A stretch of DNA of 64,000 nt from Shewanella mesophila. GTDB lineage: Bacteria > Pseudomonadota > Gammaproteobacteria > Enterobacterales > Shewanellaceae. The notes below the pieces were generated by a model, which had not been told where the DNA came from, did no database searches, and saw only the letters and a list, made by a program, of their open reading frames with translations. The DNA lies in NCBI RefSeq assembly GCF_019457515.1, contig NZ_CP080421.1, positions 2,976,001 to 3,040,000 of the forward strand, written 5' to 3'. The first letter of the stretch is position 1. The number at the start of each line of letters is the position of its first letter. Shown one piece after another: positions 38,473 through 49,713 of this stretch. A program made the position numbers and the translations under genes.

Positions 38473-40977
38473 TCATGGCTGTACCCTCCAAATTTCGTCG
38501 CGATACTGCCCAATAGTGACATCGCTAGAAAAGCGGCCGCTGGCAGCGGTGTTACGTATGCTCATCTGTGTCCAATGGTGTTGGTCTTGATAAGCCGTCG
38601 CCGCCTTTTGCTGGGCTTGTCGGTAAGATTCAAAATCAGCCGCGATCATCCATGGGTCGCTAGGGCTGCGAATACTGTCGATGATAGGATTAAAAATCCC
38701 AGGTTCTAGCAGATTGAAATGGCCACTTTCAAGTAGCTCCATCACTTCAGCAAGCGCCATCGATTGGCCAATAAAAATGTTCGGCTCATAATGCGGCTTA
38801 AGTGATTCGACCTCATTGGCATTGAGGCCAAACAGGAAGAAGTTCTCTTGTCCCACCTCCTCTAACATCTCAATGTTCGCGCCATCTAAGGTGCCTATGG
38901 TCAGCGCCCCATTCATCATAAATTTCATGTTGCCAGTCCCGGAAGCTTCTTTGCCTGCGGTAGAGATCTGCTCCGACAGATCTGTTCCTGGGCAAATTCG
39001 CTCCATGGCGCTGACATTATAATTGGGCAAGAAGGCAAACCTAAGATAGGGCGTCACAATGGGATCTGAATTGACCATGTGGGCGACATTATTGGCTAGC
39101 TTGATGAGTAACTTTGCCATGGCATAACCAGGAGCGGCCTTACCACCAATCAATACACATCTGGGCGTAATATCGCTTAAGTTACCCTGCTGGATCTGAT
39201 GATAGAGATGGACCACATGCAAGATGTTTAATAACTGACGCTTATATTCGTGAATGCGTTTAACCTGCACATCGAACATCATAGTGGGCTCAAAATTCAC
39301 ATCACACTCACGCTTGACCAACTCGGCAAGATGGCATTTATTCTCAAACTTTACCTTGCGCCACTCGGTGAGTAGGCTTTCATCGTCGGTAAAAGCATTG
39401 AGCGCATTAAGATGACTAAGATCGGTTACCCAAGCATCGCCGAGTCGTTTAGTCAGCAAAGCTGCCAGAGCAGGATTACTCTGCGTCATCCATCGTCTTG
39501 GGGTTACCCCGTTGGTTTTATTATTAAACTTCTCAGGCCATAAGGCATAAAAATCTTTAAACAGACCAGAAGTCAGTAGGCGTGTATGTAATCCTGCAAC
39601 CCCGTTCACCGAGAAGCTCGCCACTATCGCAAGGTAGGCCATGCGCACATGGGGCTCGGCTCCCTCTTCGATGATTGACATGGTTCTGAGTTTGTCGCTA
39701 TCTCCCGGCCAATGATGGGCAACCACATCGAGATAGCGGGCATTTATCTCATAAATAATATCCAGTATTCGTGGCAACATATGTTCAAACATGCGCACAG
39801 GCCAACGCTCTAGCGCCTCTGGTAGCAAGGTATGGTTGGTATAAGCCATCGTTTGACTCGTGATCTCCCATGCCTTATCCCAGCACAGTCCATATTTGTC
39901 CATTAACAAACGCATTAGCTCCGGGATAGCGACACTGGGATGAGTGTCGTTTAACTGCATGACGTTGAGCCGAGCATAATCGCTAAAATCCTCCCCGTGC
40001 TGACACACCCAAGTGTTAAGCAGATCTTGCAAGCTGGCTGATGATAGAAAGTACTGCTGACGCAGGCGAAGCTCCTTACCATTTTCACTGGCGTCATTTG
40101 GATAGAGCACCATAGTGATCTGCTCAGCCAGATTTTTACGCGCGACCGCCTCGGTATAATCACCTTGGTTAAACTCTTCTAAATCAAAATCATCGGTCGC
40201 TTCGGATTTCCAAAGCCTTAGGGTATTGATGCGCTCATTTCGGTAACCAGGCACAGGCATGTCATAGGCGACCGCGAGTACATCTTGAGTATCGGCCCAA
40301 ATAAACTGACGCTTACCATCGCGGTCGATATAAGACTCTGTATGACCAAAAAAAGGCACCAGTACATTATGGCTAGGTACACGAACCTCCCACGGGTTAC
40401 CGTCACGTAACCAACGATCGGGACGCTCAATCTGATAGCCATCACACAGCTTCTGCGCAAACATGCCGTACTCGTAACGGATCCCATAACCCGTCACATT
40501 TAGATCTAGACTGGCGCAACTATCGAGAAAGCAGGCGGCAAGGCGACCCAAACCACCGTTACCCAGTCCCGCATCATGTTCCTGCTCCTCAATCGACTCG
40601 CGCCGCACTGCATAGTCGCGCAATACCACTTCGCTCTCGGCGCTCATATCTAAGTTATTAATTGCATTACTAAGGGCTCGCCCCATTAGAAACTCAAGCG
40701 ACAAGTAAGCGACACGCTTTTTCCCGCCTTCTCTATCGCCCAATCGGGTCTGGCGCCATTTTGGCAACATCTGATCTTTCACACTTAAAGCAAAGGCATA
40801 AAACAGCTCCTGCTGATCGCGCTCTTTAGGTGACAGACTCTTATCCATATGGCGCTCGAAACAGGCTCCTAATGTTTCACAGGGATCGCAGCTCACACTT
40901 TTCTCCGCCTTTTTAGCTTGAGGAGCCTTACTGATTTTGGCCTTTTTACTTGTCTCATCTGCTTTACTCTGGCTCAT
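38473..40977 (-). CDS. glgP: Glycogen phosphorylase
   Basis: PLP enzyme releasing glucose-1-phosphate from glycogen ends. It has 834 residues. The PLP-lysine motif EASGTGNMKFMMNGALTIGT lies near residue 655; VAYLSLEFLMGRAL and GLGNGGLGRLAACFLDS are the conserved N-terminal segments. The first ~28 residues form an unusual Lys/Ala/Ser-rich tail (SKKAKISKAPQAKKAEKS) followed by a cysteine-rich stretch (CDPCETLGAC) absent from E. coli GlgP. Its start overlaps the glgX stop by 4 bp, so the two are translationally coupled. Confidence 0.97.
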   Translation of the reverse strand: MSQSKADETSKKAKISKAPQAKKAEKSVSCDPCETLGACFERHMDKSLSPKERDQQELFYAFALSVKDQMLPKWRQTRLGDREGGKKRVAYLSLEFLMGRALSNAINNLDMSAESEVVLRDYAVRRESIEEQEHDAGLGNGGLGRLAACFLDSCASLDLNVTGYGIRYEYGMFAQKLCDGYQIERPDRWLRDGNPWEVRVPSHNVLVPFFGHTESYIDRDGKRQFIWADTQDVLAVAYDMPVPGYRNERINTLRLWKSEATDDFDLEEFNQGDYTEAVARKNLAEQITMVLYPNDASENGKELRLRQQYFLSSASLQDLLNTWVCQHGEDFSDYARLNVMQLNDTHPSVAIPELMRLLMDKYGLCWDKAWEITSQTMAYTNHTLLPEALERWPVRMFEHMLPRILDIIYEINARYLDVVAHHWPGDSDKLRTMSIIEEGAEPHVRMAYLAIVASFSVNGVAGLHTRLLTSGLFKDFYALWPEKFNNKTNGVTPRRWMTQSNPALAALLTKRLGDAWVTDLSHLNALNAFTDDESLLTEWRKVKFENKCHLAELVKRECDVNFEPTMMFDVQVKRIHEYKRQLLNILHVVHLYHQIQQGNLSDITPRCVLIGGKAAPGYAMAKLLIKLANNVAHMVNSDPIVTPYLRFAFLPNYNVSAMERICPGTDLSEQISTAGKEASGTGNMKFMMNGALTIGTLDGANIEMLEEVGQENFFLFGLNANEVESLKPHYEPNIFIGQSMALAEVMELLESGHFNLLEPGIFNPIIDSIRSPSDPWMIAADFESYRQAQQKAATAYQDQHHWTQMSIRNTAASGRFSSDVTIGQYRDEIWRVQP

Positions 40978-43136
40978 GCATTATCTCCTGTAAATTGGGC
41001 GTAATAGACCATCAGACTTCGATCTTGCAGCACTAAATTTGAACGCTCGACTGGAGCATTACTGCGTTTATTGTGGGCTACCTCATGTGCAAAGGAAGAC
41101 TCATCTTGCGTGGTCAGTAAACACTGCCAATGATCGATGCCATCGACATTCGGCAGAGTAAACAGATGGGACGAGTCATCGGCGTTTAGCATCAATAGCA
41201 GCGCTTGACGACAGCCTGCTTGCGCTTCCAACTCGCCACTAATCACCACGCTTAAGGTGCGAGTCTGTGCCTCACTCCAGTGGGCTTTCGTCATTGGCTC
41301 TCCCTGACGACAAAACCAATCCAGTCCCGGCGAATCGGCATTCGCACTATCATGGATATATTCGCGGTGACACAGGAGTGGAAAGCGGCGGCGGATCTTG
41401 ATCAATTTTCTGGTAAAGCTCATCAGTGCATCGCTATTAATGTCGCTTTGCCAATCGATCCAGCTATTGGGGTTATCTTGACAATAAGCGTTATTATTGC
41501 CCCCTTGGCTATGACCAAACTCATCGCCAGCGAGCAGCATGGGAACACCTTGAGAGAGAAACAGCGTGGTTAACATATTGCGGCATTGACGCGAACGCAG
41601 CGCTAATAACTCAGCATCATAGGCTGTGCCTTCTACACCATAGTTGTCACTAAAATTTTCATTGTGACCGTCACGGTTTTGTTCGCCATTAGCTTGGTTA
41701 TGTTTGTGACGAAAACTCACCAAGTCCATCAATGTAAAACCATCATGGCTGGTGATAAAGTTAATCGTGGCAGTGGGTTTACGACCTGAATGTTCAAACA
41801 GATCGCTAGAGCCATGAAAACGACGAGCAAACTCAGGCAGCATGCCTGCATCGCCACGCCAAAACCGGCGCACTGTGTCACGATACCTGTCGTTCCATTC
41901 ACTCCATCCCACCGGATATTGCCCCAACTGATAGCCGCCAGGGCCGATATCCCAAGGCTCGGCAATCAAGCGCACTTGGCTTAGCACAGGATCTTGTTTA
42001 ATCGCGTCGAAAAAGCCAGCACCGGCATCGAATCCATGCTCTTCTCGGCCAAGGGTGGTCGCCAAATCGAAGCGAAAACCATCGACGCCCATCACTTCGA
42101 CCCAATAGCGCAGGGAGTCCATTACCAATTGCAGCACGTTAGGGTGAGCAATATTGAAGGTGTTACCACAGCCTGTATCATTAATGTAGTAGCGCGGCTC
42201 ACTAGGATGTAGACGGTAATAACTGGCGTTATCTATCCCTTTAAAGCTAAACGTGGGGCCGAGTCGATTACCCTCGGCGGTGTGGTTGTAGACCACATCG
42301 AGAATCACCTCAATCCCTGCACTGTGCAGGGTACTGACCATGTCGCGAAACTCATTAATATCGTCTTGGCTAAGATTATTGTCTTGGTTAAGATAATCGT
42401 TATGCGGTGCAAAGAAGCCTATGGTGTTGTAACCCCAGTAATTACTGAGCTGCTTTTCCTGTAGAAAGGCTTCACTGATAAACTGCTGTGAAGGGAGTAA
42501 CTCGACAGCGGTGATCCCGAGTTGGCTAAGATAGTTAACCACAGCAGGCGAAGCCAACCCGGCAAAGGTACCCCGCAATGCCTTATCCACTTCAGGGTGT
42601 AACCGAGTGAAGCCTTTCACATGCATCTCATAGATCACGCTTCGCCTGAGTGAAAGTGAAACCTCCTCTTGGTTATAGGGCTTTGCCAAGGGTTCAATAG
42701 GCGGAAGATTTCGGGTATCGACTACCACACATTTAGGCATTAGGGCCGCATTATCAACGGGACAAAAACTTAAGTCTTCCTCCTTGTGAGCAGTCTGATA
42801 ACTATAATGCAGTTTGTGGTCAATAAACTCCCCCACCAACTTTTTAGCATAGGGATCGAGTAGCAGTTTATTGACATTGAATCTGTGGCCCATCAAAGGT
42901 TGATAAGGACCATCTACCCGATAACCATAACGCACACCAGCAGCAATCTCACTGATGTGCCCATGCCATATCTGCTGAGTCTGACGAGGCAGATTAAAAC
43001 GCCCAATCTCATTGTCCTTGTCATCAAACAGACAGAGATAAACGGCCGTGGCATTGGCAGAAAACAGCGCGAAATTAACTCCGTTGTCATCAATTGTGGC
43101 CCCGAGCGGATAAGGTTTGCCATTACTTAAGTGCAT
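40974..43136 (-). CDS. glgX: Glycogen debranching enzyme (GH13 isoamylase type)
   Basis: Hydrolyses alpha-1,6 branches of phosphorylase-limit glycogen. It has 720 residues with an N-terminal CBM48 domain ([20 protein letters not shown]) and a GH13 barrel. Catalytic signatures are [12 protein letters not shown], nucleophile Asp in [13 protein letters not shown], acid Glu in LIAEPWDIG, and [13 protein letters not shown]. It overlaps glgB by 14 bp at its start and glgP by 4 bp at its end, so glgB-glgX-glgP form a coupled block. Confidence 0.96.
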   Translation of the reverse strand: MHLSNGKPYPLGATIDDNGVNFALFSANATAVYLCLFDDKDNEIGRFNLPRQTQQIWHGHISEIAAGVRYGYRVDGPYQPLMGHRFNVNKLLLDPYAKKLVGEFIDHKLHYSYQTAHKEEDLSFCPVDNAALMPKCVVVDTRNLPPIEPLAKPYNQEEVSLSLRRSVIYEMHVKGFTRLHPEVDKALRGTFAGLASPAVVNYLSQLGITAVELLPSQQFISEAFLQEKQLSNYWGYNTIGFFAPHNDYLNQDNNLSQDDINEFRDMVSTLHSAGIEVILDVVYNHTAEGNRLGPTFSFKGIDNASYYRLHPSEPRYYINDTGCGNTFNIAHPNVLQLVMDSLRYWVEVMGVDGFRFDLATTLGREEHGFDAGAGFFDAIKQDPVLSQVRLIAEPWDIGPGGYQLGQYPVGWSEWNDRYRDTVRRFWRGDAGMLPEFARRFHGSSDLFEHSGRKPTATINFITSHDGFTLMDLVSFRHKHNQANGEQNRDGHNENFSDNYGVEGTAYDAELLALRSRQCRNMLTTLFLSQGVPMLLAGDEFGHSQGGNNNAYCQDNPNSWIDWQSDINSDALMSFTRKLIKIRRRFPLLCHREYIHDSANADSPGLDWFCRQGEPMTKAHWSEAQTRTLSVVISGELEAQAGCRQALLLMLNADDSSHLFTLPNVDGIDHWQCLLTTQDESSFAHEVAHNKRSNAPVERSNLVLQDRSLMVYYAQFTGDNA

Positions 43137-45405
43137 GGTTCACCTCATTGATGCCAGCCTCTAGCAGATCATCACACTCGAGTACGAGGCAGGCTAGTGG
43201 TGGCACAGTGATACAAGCACTTTGCTCACATCCTTGATAGGCAATGGCCTCACTTATAACAAGGCCTTCATTGCCCACATCGCTGCCGCCATAATAGTGA
43301 CTATCGCTATTGAGGCGTTCACGATAACCTCCAGCTTGAGGCAAGCCGATACGAAACTCTCGATAAACCTCTGGGGTCATATTGACGATGAACAACAAGT
43401 GCTTATCACCGCTTTGACGGATAAAGCTCAATACGCTGGCGCTGGCGTTATCACAATCGAGCCAGCGAAATCCTTGGGGATCATGATCATCACCATAGAG
43501 CGCCACACTGTGGCGGTATAATTGATTAAGATCACTCACCCAATGCTGCACTCCCTGATGTGGTTCAAAGGCCAGTAAGTGCCAGTCGAGGCTGCGCTCA
43601 TGGGACCATTCATCTCGCTGGGCAAACTCACTGCCCATAAACAGCAGTTTCTTACCCGGATGACCCCACATAAAGCCAAGATAGGCTCTTAATGTGGCAA
43701 ATTTCTGCCAATCGTCACCCGGTATTTTGTGCAGCAGCGAACCTTTACCATGCACCACTTCATCATGACTTAACGACAGGATAAACTGCTCGGTAAAGCT
43801 ATAGACTAGGCTAAACGTCAATTGATTATGATGATGGCTGCGATAGAGAGGATCACGGCTAAGATAAGTTAAGCTGTCATTCATCCAGCCCATATTCCAT
43901 TTAAAACCAAATCCTAAGCCGCCTTGATCAACGGCCCTTGTCACTCCCGGCCAGGCCGTTGACTCCTCCGCTATCATCATGATCCCCGGGAAACATTGAT
44001 AAAGGCGAGTATTGAGATCTTGTAGAAAGGCAATCGCTTCGAGATTTTCACGACCACCATGAGCATTGGGTAACCAATCCCCAGCTTCTCGGCTATAGTC
44101 GAGATAAAGCATCGATGACACAGCATCTAAGCGCAGGCCATCAAAATGAAACTCATCGAGCCAATAATGAGCATTGCTTAGCAGGTAGCTATGCACCTCT
44201 CCACGGCCATAGTTATAGATCAAGGTATCCCAATCGGGATGTTCACCTTGGCGAGGATCTTGATGCTCATATAAACAACTGCCATCGAAACGCGTTAATC
44301 CATGGGGATCTTTAGGAAAATGAGCTGCAACCCAGTCGAGCAACACCCCCAGCCCTGCTTGATGACAGGCATCAATAAAGGCTTTTAACTCATGAGGTTG
44401 ACCGAAGCGGTGAGTCGGTGCATAGATCCCAACGGGCTGATAACCCCAGGAACCATCGAAGGGAAATTCGCTGATAGGCATCAGCTGTATATGGGTATAT
44501 CCCTGCTTGAGTACATAAGGGATCAGCTCATTTGCAAGCTCTTGATAGCTAAGATACGTCTCACCCTGTTCACCTTTGCGACGCCAAGATCCTAAATGCA
44601 CCTCATAGATAGACACAGGGGCTTTATGCCACTCGGTATTCGCTCGCGTCTCAAGCCATAACGAATCTCCCCAAACATAATCGAGCTTTGGTGGGACTAT
44701 CGATGCATTCCCTGGTGCGGCTTGCATCGACTGACCATAAGGGTCTGACTTGAGGAATCGCTCACCACCGACAGCTTCAATCTCATACTTATAATGGCTA
44801 AGCGCCTCAATTTGTGGCACAAACAGCTCCCACAAACCATTCGCAATATGCGAGCGCATCACATGACGTCTACCATCCCAATGGTTAGCATCATTAACCA
44901 GAGAAACCCGTTTCGCATTAGGCGCCCATACACAAAATAGCACGCCAGACACGCCGTCAATTGTGCGCCAATTGGCTCCCATAAAATGGTAGGCTTGTTG
45001 CTGGCGCCCCTCGCCAAAGAGATACAGATCATCGCCACTTAATTGCGAGGGAAACTGATAAGGGTCGACTATCTCCTCGACACTCAATGGATAATGTACC
45101 CGTAAACGATAAGCAAAAGGTTTCACCCGACGACCCGCGAGTCCTGCGAACACACCGCGCTCATCCACCAACTCTAACTCACCCACTTTACGTCCATCAT
45201 TGGCACTGAGCAGCTCAACTCGTAGCGCTCCGGGTAAAAAAGCGCGTACTACAAGCCGCTGCACCTCAGCAGTGTCTGCGCCCCTTTTGGCTGGCGGCAC
45301 CATAATGGTGTGCATTCCTAGTAAGGAAAAGATGTCGATATAGTTCGCATCAATCAAGGCTGCTATTGCAGAGGGCTCAATCAATATCCTTGGCTTGTTA
45401 TTCAT
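43123..45405 (-). CDS. glgB: 1,4-alpha-glucan branching enzyme
   Basis: Introduces alpha-1,6 branches into glycogen. It has 760 residues with two N-terminal beta-sandwich modules (a GlgB N-domain, then a CBM48 around [20 protein letters not shown]) and a GH13 barrel. Signatures: [22 protein letters not shown] (here from YTHIQL), nucleophile Asp in [15 protein letters not shown], acid Glu in [12 protein letters not shown] and [13 protein letters not shown]. It lies 45 bp after malQ and overlaps glgX. Confidence 0.97.
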   Translation of the reverse strand: MNNKPRILIEPSAIAALIDANYIDIFSLLGMHTIMVPPAKRGADTAEVQRLVVRAFLPGALRVELLSANDGRKVGELELVDERGVFAGLAGRRVKPFAYRLRVHYPLSVEEIVDPYQFPSQLSGDDLYLFGEGRQQQAYHFMGANWRTIDGVSGVLFCVWAPNAKRVSLVNDANHWDGRRHVMRSHIANGLWELFVPQIEALSHYKYEIEAVGGERFLKSDPYGQSMQAAPGNASIVPPKLDYVWGDSLWLETRANTEWHKAPVSIYEVHLGSWRRKGEQGETYLSYQELANELIPYVLKQGYTHIQLMPISEFPFDGSWGYQPVGIYAPTHRFGQPHELKAFIDACHQAGLGVLLDWVAAHFPKDPHGLTRFDGSCLYEHQDPRQGEHPDWDTLIYNYGRGEVHSYLLSNAHYWLDEFHFDGLRLDAVSSMLYLDYSREAGDWLPNAHGGRENLEAIAFLQDLNTRLYQCFPGIMMIAEESTAWPGVTRAVDQGGLGFGFKWNMGWMNDSLTYLSRDPLYRSHHHNQLTFSLVYSFTEQFILSLSHDEVVHGKGSLLHKIPGDDWQKFATLRAYLGFMWGHPGKKLLFMGSEFAQRDEWSHERSLDWHLLAFEPHQGVQHWVSDLNQLYRHSVALYGDDHDPQGFRWLDCDNASASVLSFIRQSGDKHLLFIVNMTPEVYREFRIGLPQAGGYRERLNSDSHYYGGSDVGNEGLVISEAIAYQGCEQSACITVPPLACLVLECDDLLEAGINEVNHALK

Positions 45406-45450
45406 CTTTGGGTGTCCCTATAGGTAAATCGAATATGGTACAGAACAGGG

Positions 45451-47628
45451 TTAAGTAATAGCCCCCAATGGGGTGACACTGGCGCTTCTTACCTGCTGAA
45501 TAGTTTTTATCAAATTGTTGATTGATGGAGATTTTTGCAATACTTCTAAGGTGTAAGGCATGCGGCGCTGCCAGTTAGCATACTCCCGCCATGTTCCTGG
45601 AATGTTGGCGCTATAATGCTCACAAAACAGATCCACCAACTGCACACTAAATAAGGTCGATTGGCTGTGCGCCGATGCCTTAATCCAAGCCTCTAACAAC
45701 AGCAGATAATCACAACTCAGATCACCATCGAATCCTAGGGTGTTATTGAGCGTCAGCAATAAGCTCTCGCGCTCCCCCTCTCTAGCCTCAAGGGCTTGAT
45801 CCAACTCATCTTCATTATCGATAACCCCTAACTCACGCTTTAAATGCAGATCGCTCTTTGACCACCAAGCCGCTAACGGCGGTACATCATGATTAGCTAA
45901 CATCATTAGGCTGTGGGGTTTATGCCGCATTGGCGCTTTGAAGCCCTGGGCGTCTTTACAAAAATAAAATAGTTCATTGGAATAGATCCCTGACTCGACG
46001 AGCTGCGCATTAATCTCTGGTGGCACTATGCCTAAGTCTTCTCCAATAACGGCACATTGCGCTTTTACGCTTTCAGTTCGAATAATGGCCATCAACTCAT
46101 CGAGAGGATAATAGACATAACAGCCCCCGGTTTGCACAGTGTTCATTGGCCACCACCACAGACGGAGCATCGCCATCACATGATCGACTCTGAGCGCCCC
46201 GTAATAACGCATGTTGGCGCGCACAAGCTGAGTAAAATAGCGAAAGCCATCTTGCTTAATAGCAATAGGATCGAGTGGGGTCAGTCCCCAATTTTGCCCC
46301 TTGCAGGAGAAATCATCTGGGGGGGCACCGATACTCGCGCGCTGGCAAAAGATGTCGCTATTGGAGGCAACCTCTGCGCCATCGCCACGAACCCCAACGG
46401 CTAGATCACCAATAAGACCAAGACTCATGCCAGCGCCTTTGGCTTGACGCTGACACTCGAGCAACTGCTGATGGGCAACAAACTGGAGATACTGATGTAA
46501 CAAAGGATCACTAAGTGAACTCTGCCCTTGGGATTGCCGATATTCATTGGCCTCATGCTGACAAAAGGCAACTAACGCTTGCCCTTCCCCATCAACAAAC
46601 TGCTTGAAATCAGTAAAACGATCATCTTTTTTGAGGTAATGCTCTTGATAAAAGATGTGATACAGCCGAATAAAAATTTGATATTTAAAGCTGCTTAACG
46701 CCGGGTAATCAAGCCAATTGTCATCATTGAGTTCACGTCGAACTTCATCTTGGCTCTGTAGCCAATCTTTAATCGTTATCGCCTCGTCGACAGCATCTAT
46801 CTCGATATACAGAGGGTTTATTCGGCGTCGATCACTTGGACTATATGGGCTGACATTTTTCTCTTCTTCCCCTCCCTTCATACCCAATGCATGTAAGGGG
46901 TTGAGCTGAATAAAGTCACAACCACACTGGCTAAGCCAACGTACCAAGCGTAAGAGATCGCCAAAATCACCAATTCCCCACTGAGTATCACTGCGTAAAC
47001 TATATAACTGAACACTAACGCCCCACGGCTTATGTGTTTCAACAGGGTCTAACTGATAGGCCCGACTTGGCGCAAATAGTATAGTTCCAGAAACCTGTTC
47101 ATACTCACCGCAGTTCTGATCGATTAAACTAAGCGTAACTGTGTGGTACCCCATATCGGGGCAATCGCTAGGATTAAGATAATCACTTAACGGCATATCA
47201 AAACGATAAAAGTTTGTCCTATGCCAGCAATAGTCCCCAGTCTCAACCAGCGTTTCGCGATTGATGACCCATTTATACCGACTCCCCGACTCGGTGATTA
47301 ATTCAAGCTGTAATAAGCGCGCTTCCCCTTGAGGCAAAAAAAGGGTGATACTCGGTTGTACTAGACTGGTATGCTGAAAAACGGGCAAAGCCCTTTGCCA
47401 TTGCTTGACATCGAGTTGCTCAATTCTGGCCTCGATAGCCTCAGCATTTCGGGCAACAAATCCATCGCAATCATTTTGGCTTAGGTCGAAGCGCGGCTGT
47501 TTTAATTGACCTAACATGCACCCAAGGATCTGTATGCGATCGGCAGGAGATTGCACAGTTAACTCACCACTATAATTAATGAAGCTTGCACCCACACCTT
47601 GTAAATAAAGTAATTTATCCAAGCTCAT
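45451..47628 (-). CDS. malQ: 4-alpha-glucanotransferase (amylomaltase)
   Basis: GH77 enzyme transferring glucan chains between maltodextrins. The start at 47628 (MSLDKLLYLQGVG), behind AAGGGAAT, gives 725 residues; the open frame reaches 47664 but lacks a Shine-Dalgarno. Signatures: WGVSVQLYSLRSDTQWGIGD, GDLAVGVRGDGAEVAS, RVDHVMAMLRLWW, VIGEDLGIVPPEI and MMLANHDVPPLAAWW with the catalytic carboxylates. It is the first gene of the glycogen cluster, so maltodextrins released by debranching can be recycled. In E. coli malQ sits with malP instead. Confidence 0.95.
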   Translation of the reverse strand: MSLDKLLYLQGVGASFINYSGELTVQSPADRIQILGCMLGQLKQPRFDLSQNDCDGFVARNAEAIEARIEQLDVKQWQRALPVFQHTSLVQPSITLFLPQGEARLLQLELITESGSRYKWVINRETLVETGDYCWHRTNFYRFDMPLSDYLNPSDCPDMGYHTVTLSLIDQNCGEYEQVSGTILFAPSRAYQLDPVETHKPWGVSVQLYSLRSDTQWGIGDFGDLLRLVRWLSQCGCDFIQLNPLHALGMKGGEEEKNVSPYSPSDRRRINPLYIEIDAVDEAITIKDWLQSQDEVRRELNDDNWLDYPALSSFKYQIFIRLYHIFYQEHYLKKDDRFTDFKQFVDGEGQALVAFCQHEANEYRQSQGQSSLSDPLLHQYLQFVAHQQLLECQRQAKGAGMSLGLIGDLAVGVRGDGAEVASNSDIFCQRASIGAPPDDFSCKGQNWGLTPLDPIAIKQDGFRYFTQLVRANMRYYGALRVDHVMAMLRLWWWPMNTVQTGGCYVYYPLDELMAIIRTESVKAQCAVIGEDLGIVPPEINAQLVESGIYSNELFYFCKDAQGFKAPMRHKPHSLMMLANHDVPPLAAWWSKSDLHLKRELGVIDNEDELDQALEAREGERESLLLTLNNTLGFDGDLSCDYLLLLEAWIKASAHSQSTLFSVQLVDLFCEHYSANIPGTWREYANWQRRMPYTLEVLQKSPSINNLIKTIQQVRSASVTPLGAIT

Positions 47629-47921
47629 CACTAATTCCCTTGCCTTAACATCAAACAGCCACATTGAATTGAGCAGTTACCATGCCAAAGCAAGGTAACA
47701 ACTTAAAGACAGAGAGATGTCAAACAGATGACACATTTTAAGTGATAAAAATCATAAACTTAAAAATTAATGAAAATGGATGAATGTGGTGACAGCGCTA
47801 GCACAGTCAGTCAGCAGTTTGGATATGATGCACAATTATTGTGCAGCGTTAAGATAAGAATGCGACTAGTTGGTGAGAAAACAGGCAGCAATATTAAATA
47901 CTTCACCAGCCTAGATAAATA

Positions 47922-48112
47922 CCCTGAACTCGGGATAGTAAACGTATCTCAAACAGCCCTTTATTCCGCTAATTACGTTGGATTCAGTTGCAATAGGCCG
48001 GCTATTGACGCGTAAATACGCCTTGTTAGCAAAAATGACAAGTTTGAGATGAAGTAAGCTTAAACGGCTAATTAATCTAGCGTTATTCCATCTCTTAACC
48101 CGAGTTCAGGTT
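47922..48112. mobile_element. MITE-like repeat, copy 1
   Basis: A ~190-bp non-coding unit bounded by CCTGAACTCGGG (47923-47934) and its exact reverse complement CCCGAGTTCAGG (48099-48110). The same unit, inverted, occurs at 61695-61887. Twenty-eight bases at 47945-47972 are identical to the reverse complement of 61837-61864, and similarity continues across the whole unit. It has no coding capacity, so a non-autonomous mobile repeat is likely. It lies between divergent malQ and the alcohol dehydrogenase gene. Confidence 0.85.
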
Positions 48113-48247
48113 AAGTAGAATTTAATCGTGTTAATGATTTAACCTTGATATAGAAAATAGAAAAACAAATCACATATCAAAGAAATACACAACGATTGTC
48201 ATAAATTTACATTTTTAGTTGTATTGATCCAGTTTCTCATCACCATT

Positions 48248-48264
48248 TTGTCTAAAGTAGACAA
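48248..48264. promoter_or_regulatory. Perfect palindrome upstream of the alcohol dehydrogenase
   Basis: TTGTCTA-AAG-TAGACAA, a perfect 7-3-7 inverted repeat, lies about 98 bp before the ATG of the dehydrogenase. It has the shape of an operator for a dimeric regulator; I cannot name the protein. The rest of the 47665-48361 gap shows only the MITE-like repeat and AT-rich sequence. Confidence 0.5.
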
Positions 48265-48361
48265 TTTTATGGGTCAGATCACACTTTACTCCGGGTGAGA
48301 TTGGTACTTTAGTTACCAGAAAAGATAATAACTTTTAATATTTGAGCATAAAGGTGATTTT

Positions 48362-49510
48362 ATGGCTGCTAAATTTTTTATCCCCTCTGTCAATGTGTTA
48401 GGACAAAATGCTGTTGATGATGCCATTGGCGACATTAAAACACTAGGCTTTCAGCGTGCGCTGATTGTGACAGACAAGCCCTTGGTTGAAATTGGCCTAG
48501 TAGGTCAAGTTGTCGAAAAGCTAGGTGCTGCTGGCATCGTCTCTACCGTATTTGATGGCGTACAGCCAAACCCTACCGTTGGTAACGTAGAAGCAGGACT
48601 TGAGTTATTAAAAGCCAATGACTGTGATTTCGTAGTTTCACTCGGTGGTGGTTCTCCACACGATTGTGCTAAAGGTATCGCATTGGTTGCAACCAACGGT
48701 GGCAGCATCAAAGATTACGAAGGTTTAGATATGTCAGCTAAACCTCAACTGCCACTAGTCGCTGTCAATACAACAGCAGGCACAGCGAGTGAGATGACCC
48801 GTTTTTGTATCATTACCGATGAAGCACGCCATATCAAAATGGCTATCGTCGATAAACACACCACGCCAATCTTGTCAGTTAATGATCCTGAATTGATGCT
48901 ATTGAAGCCTGCTGGCCTTACTGCGGCAACAGGAATGGACGCATTAACTCACGCCGTTGAAGCATATGTATCTATCGCGGCTAACCCTATCACCGATGCC
49001 TGTGCGATCAAGGCAATCGAGCTGATTCAAGGAAACCTTGTCGAAGCCGTTGATAATGGTCAAAGCATCCAAGCACGTGAACAGATGGCTTACGCTCAAT
49101 TCCTTGCAGGCATGGCGTTTAACAACGCAAGCCTAGGTTATGTGCATGCGATGGCGCACCAACTCGGCGGTTTCTATGACCTGCCACATGGTGTATGTAA
49201 CGCGCTCTTGTTGCCACATGTTCAGGCCTATAACGCACAAGTGGCCGCTCCTCGCTTAAAAGATGTAGCCAAAGCCATGGGTGTTGATACCGCAGGCATG
49301 AGCGATGAGCAAGGTGCACAAGCTGCGATCGATGCGATTAGAGCATTATCTGTAGCAGTTAAGATCCCTGAAAACTTAACTAAGCTTGGCGTTAAGGCTG
49401 AAGATATTCCTACCCTTGCAGACAACGCACTAAAGGATGCTTGTGGCTTTACCAACCCTAAACAAGCCACTCATGAAGAGATCTGTCAGATCTTTACTAA
49501 CGCCTTGTAA
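48362..49510 (+). CDS. Iron-containing alcohol dehydrogenase
   Basis: A 382-residue NAD-dependent group III alcohol dehydrogenase, similar in kind to Zymomonas AdhB and E. coli YiaY. The nucleotide-binding region shows [18 protein letters not shown] and [13 protein letters not shown]. The iron ligands are expected in [26 protein letters not shown] and the intervening HAMAHQ. It is a single gene with a long AT-rich upstream region and a very strong terminator after it. Its likely role is aldehyde/alcohol interconversion in fermentation or alcohol oxidation; the substrate cannot be read. Confidence 0.94.
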   Translation: MAAKFFIPSVNVLGQNAVDDAIGDIKTLGFQRALIVTDKPLVEIGLVGQVVEKLGAAGIVSTVFDGVQPNPTVGNVEAGLELLKANDCDFVVSLGGGSPHDCAKGIALVATNGGSIKDYEGLDMSAKPQLPLVAVNTTAGTASEMTRFCIITDEARHIKMAIVDKHTTPILSVNDPELMLLKPAGLTAATGMDALTHAVEAYVSIAANPITDACAIKAIELIQGNLVEAVDNGQSIQAREQMAYAQFLAGMAFNNASLGYVHAMAHQLGGFYDLPHGVCNALLLPHVQAYNAQVAAPRLKDVAKAMGVDTAGMSDEQGAQAAIDAIRALSVAVKIPENLTKLGVKAEDIPTLADNALKDACGFTNPKQATHEEICQIFTNAL

Positions 49511-49580
49511 GATGGCCTTAGGCTTAAGGTGCTACCTTAACTGAAAATAAGTGAGTCGCTCTGTAGATGAGTGCTGCTAT

Positions 49581-49613
49581 AAAGACCTATTAGTTAGCTA
49601 ATAGGTCTTTTTT
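49581..49613 (+). terminator. Intrinsic terminator after the alcohol dehydrogenase
   Basis: AAAGACCTATTAG (49581-49593) and CTAATAGGTCTTT (49598-49610) form a perfect 13-bp stem with a 4-nt loop and a T run. Confidence 0.93.
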
Positions 49614-49713
49614 ATTCCAAGCTAGCAAGAATAGCAGTATTAATATCTTAATATTCTTTGTGCGTCACACTTATCGACTAGTACACCTGGTTACATCTGT
49701 TATAAAATAGTGT

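Noticed and set aside
47770..48015. 81-codon plus-strand frame between malQ and the alcohol dehydrogenase
   Set aside because: About half of it lies inside the MITE-like repeat, it has no Shine-Dalgarno, and the second copy of the repeat does not preserve the frame.
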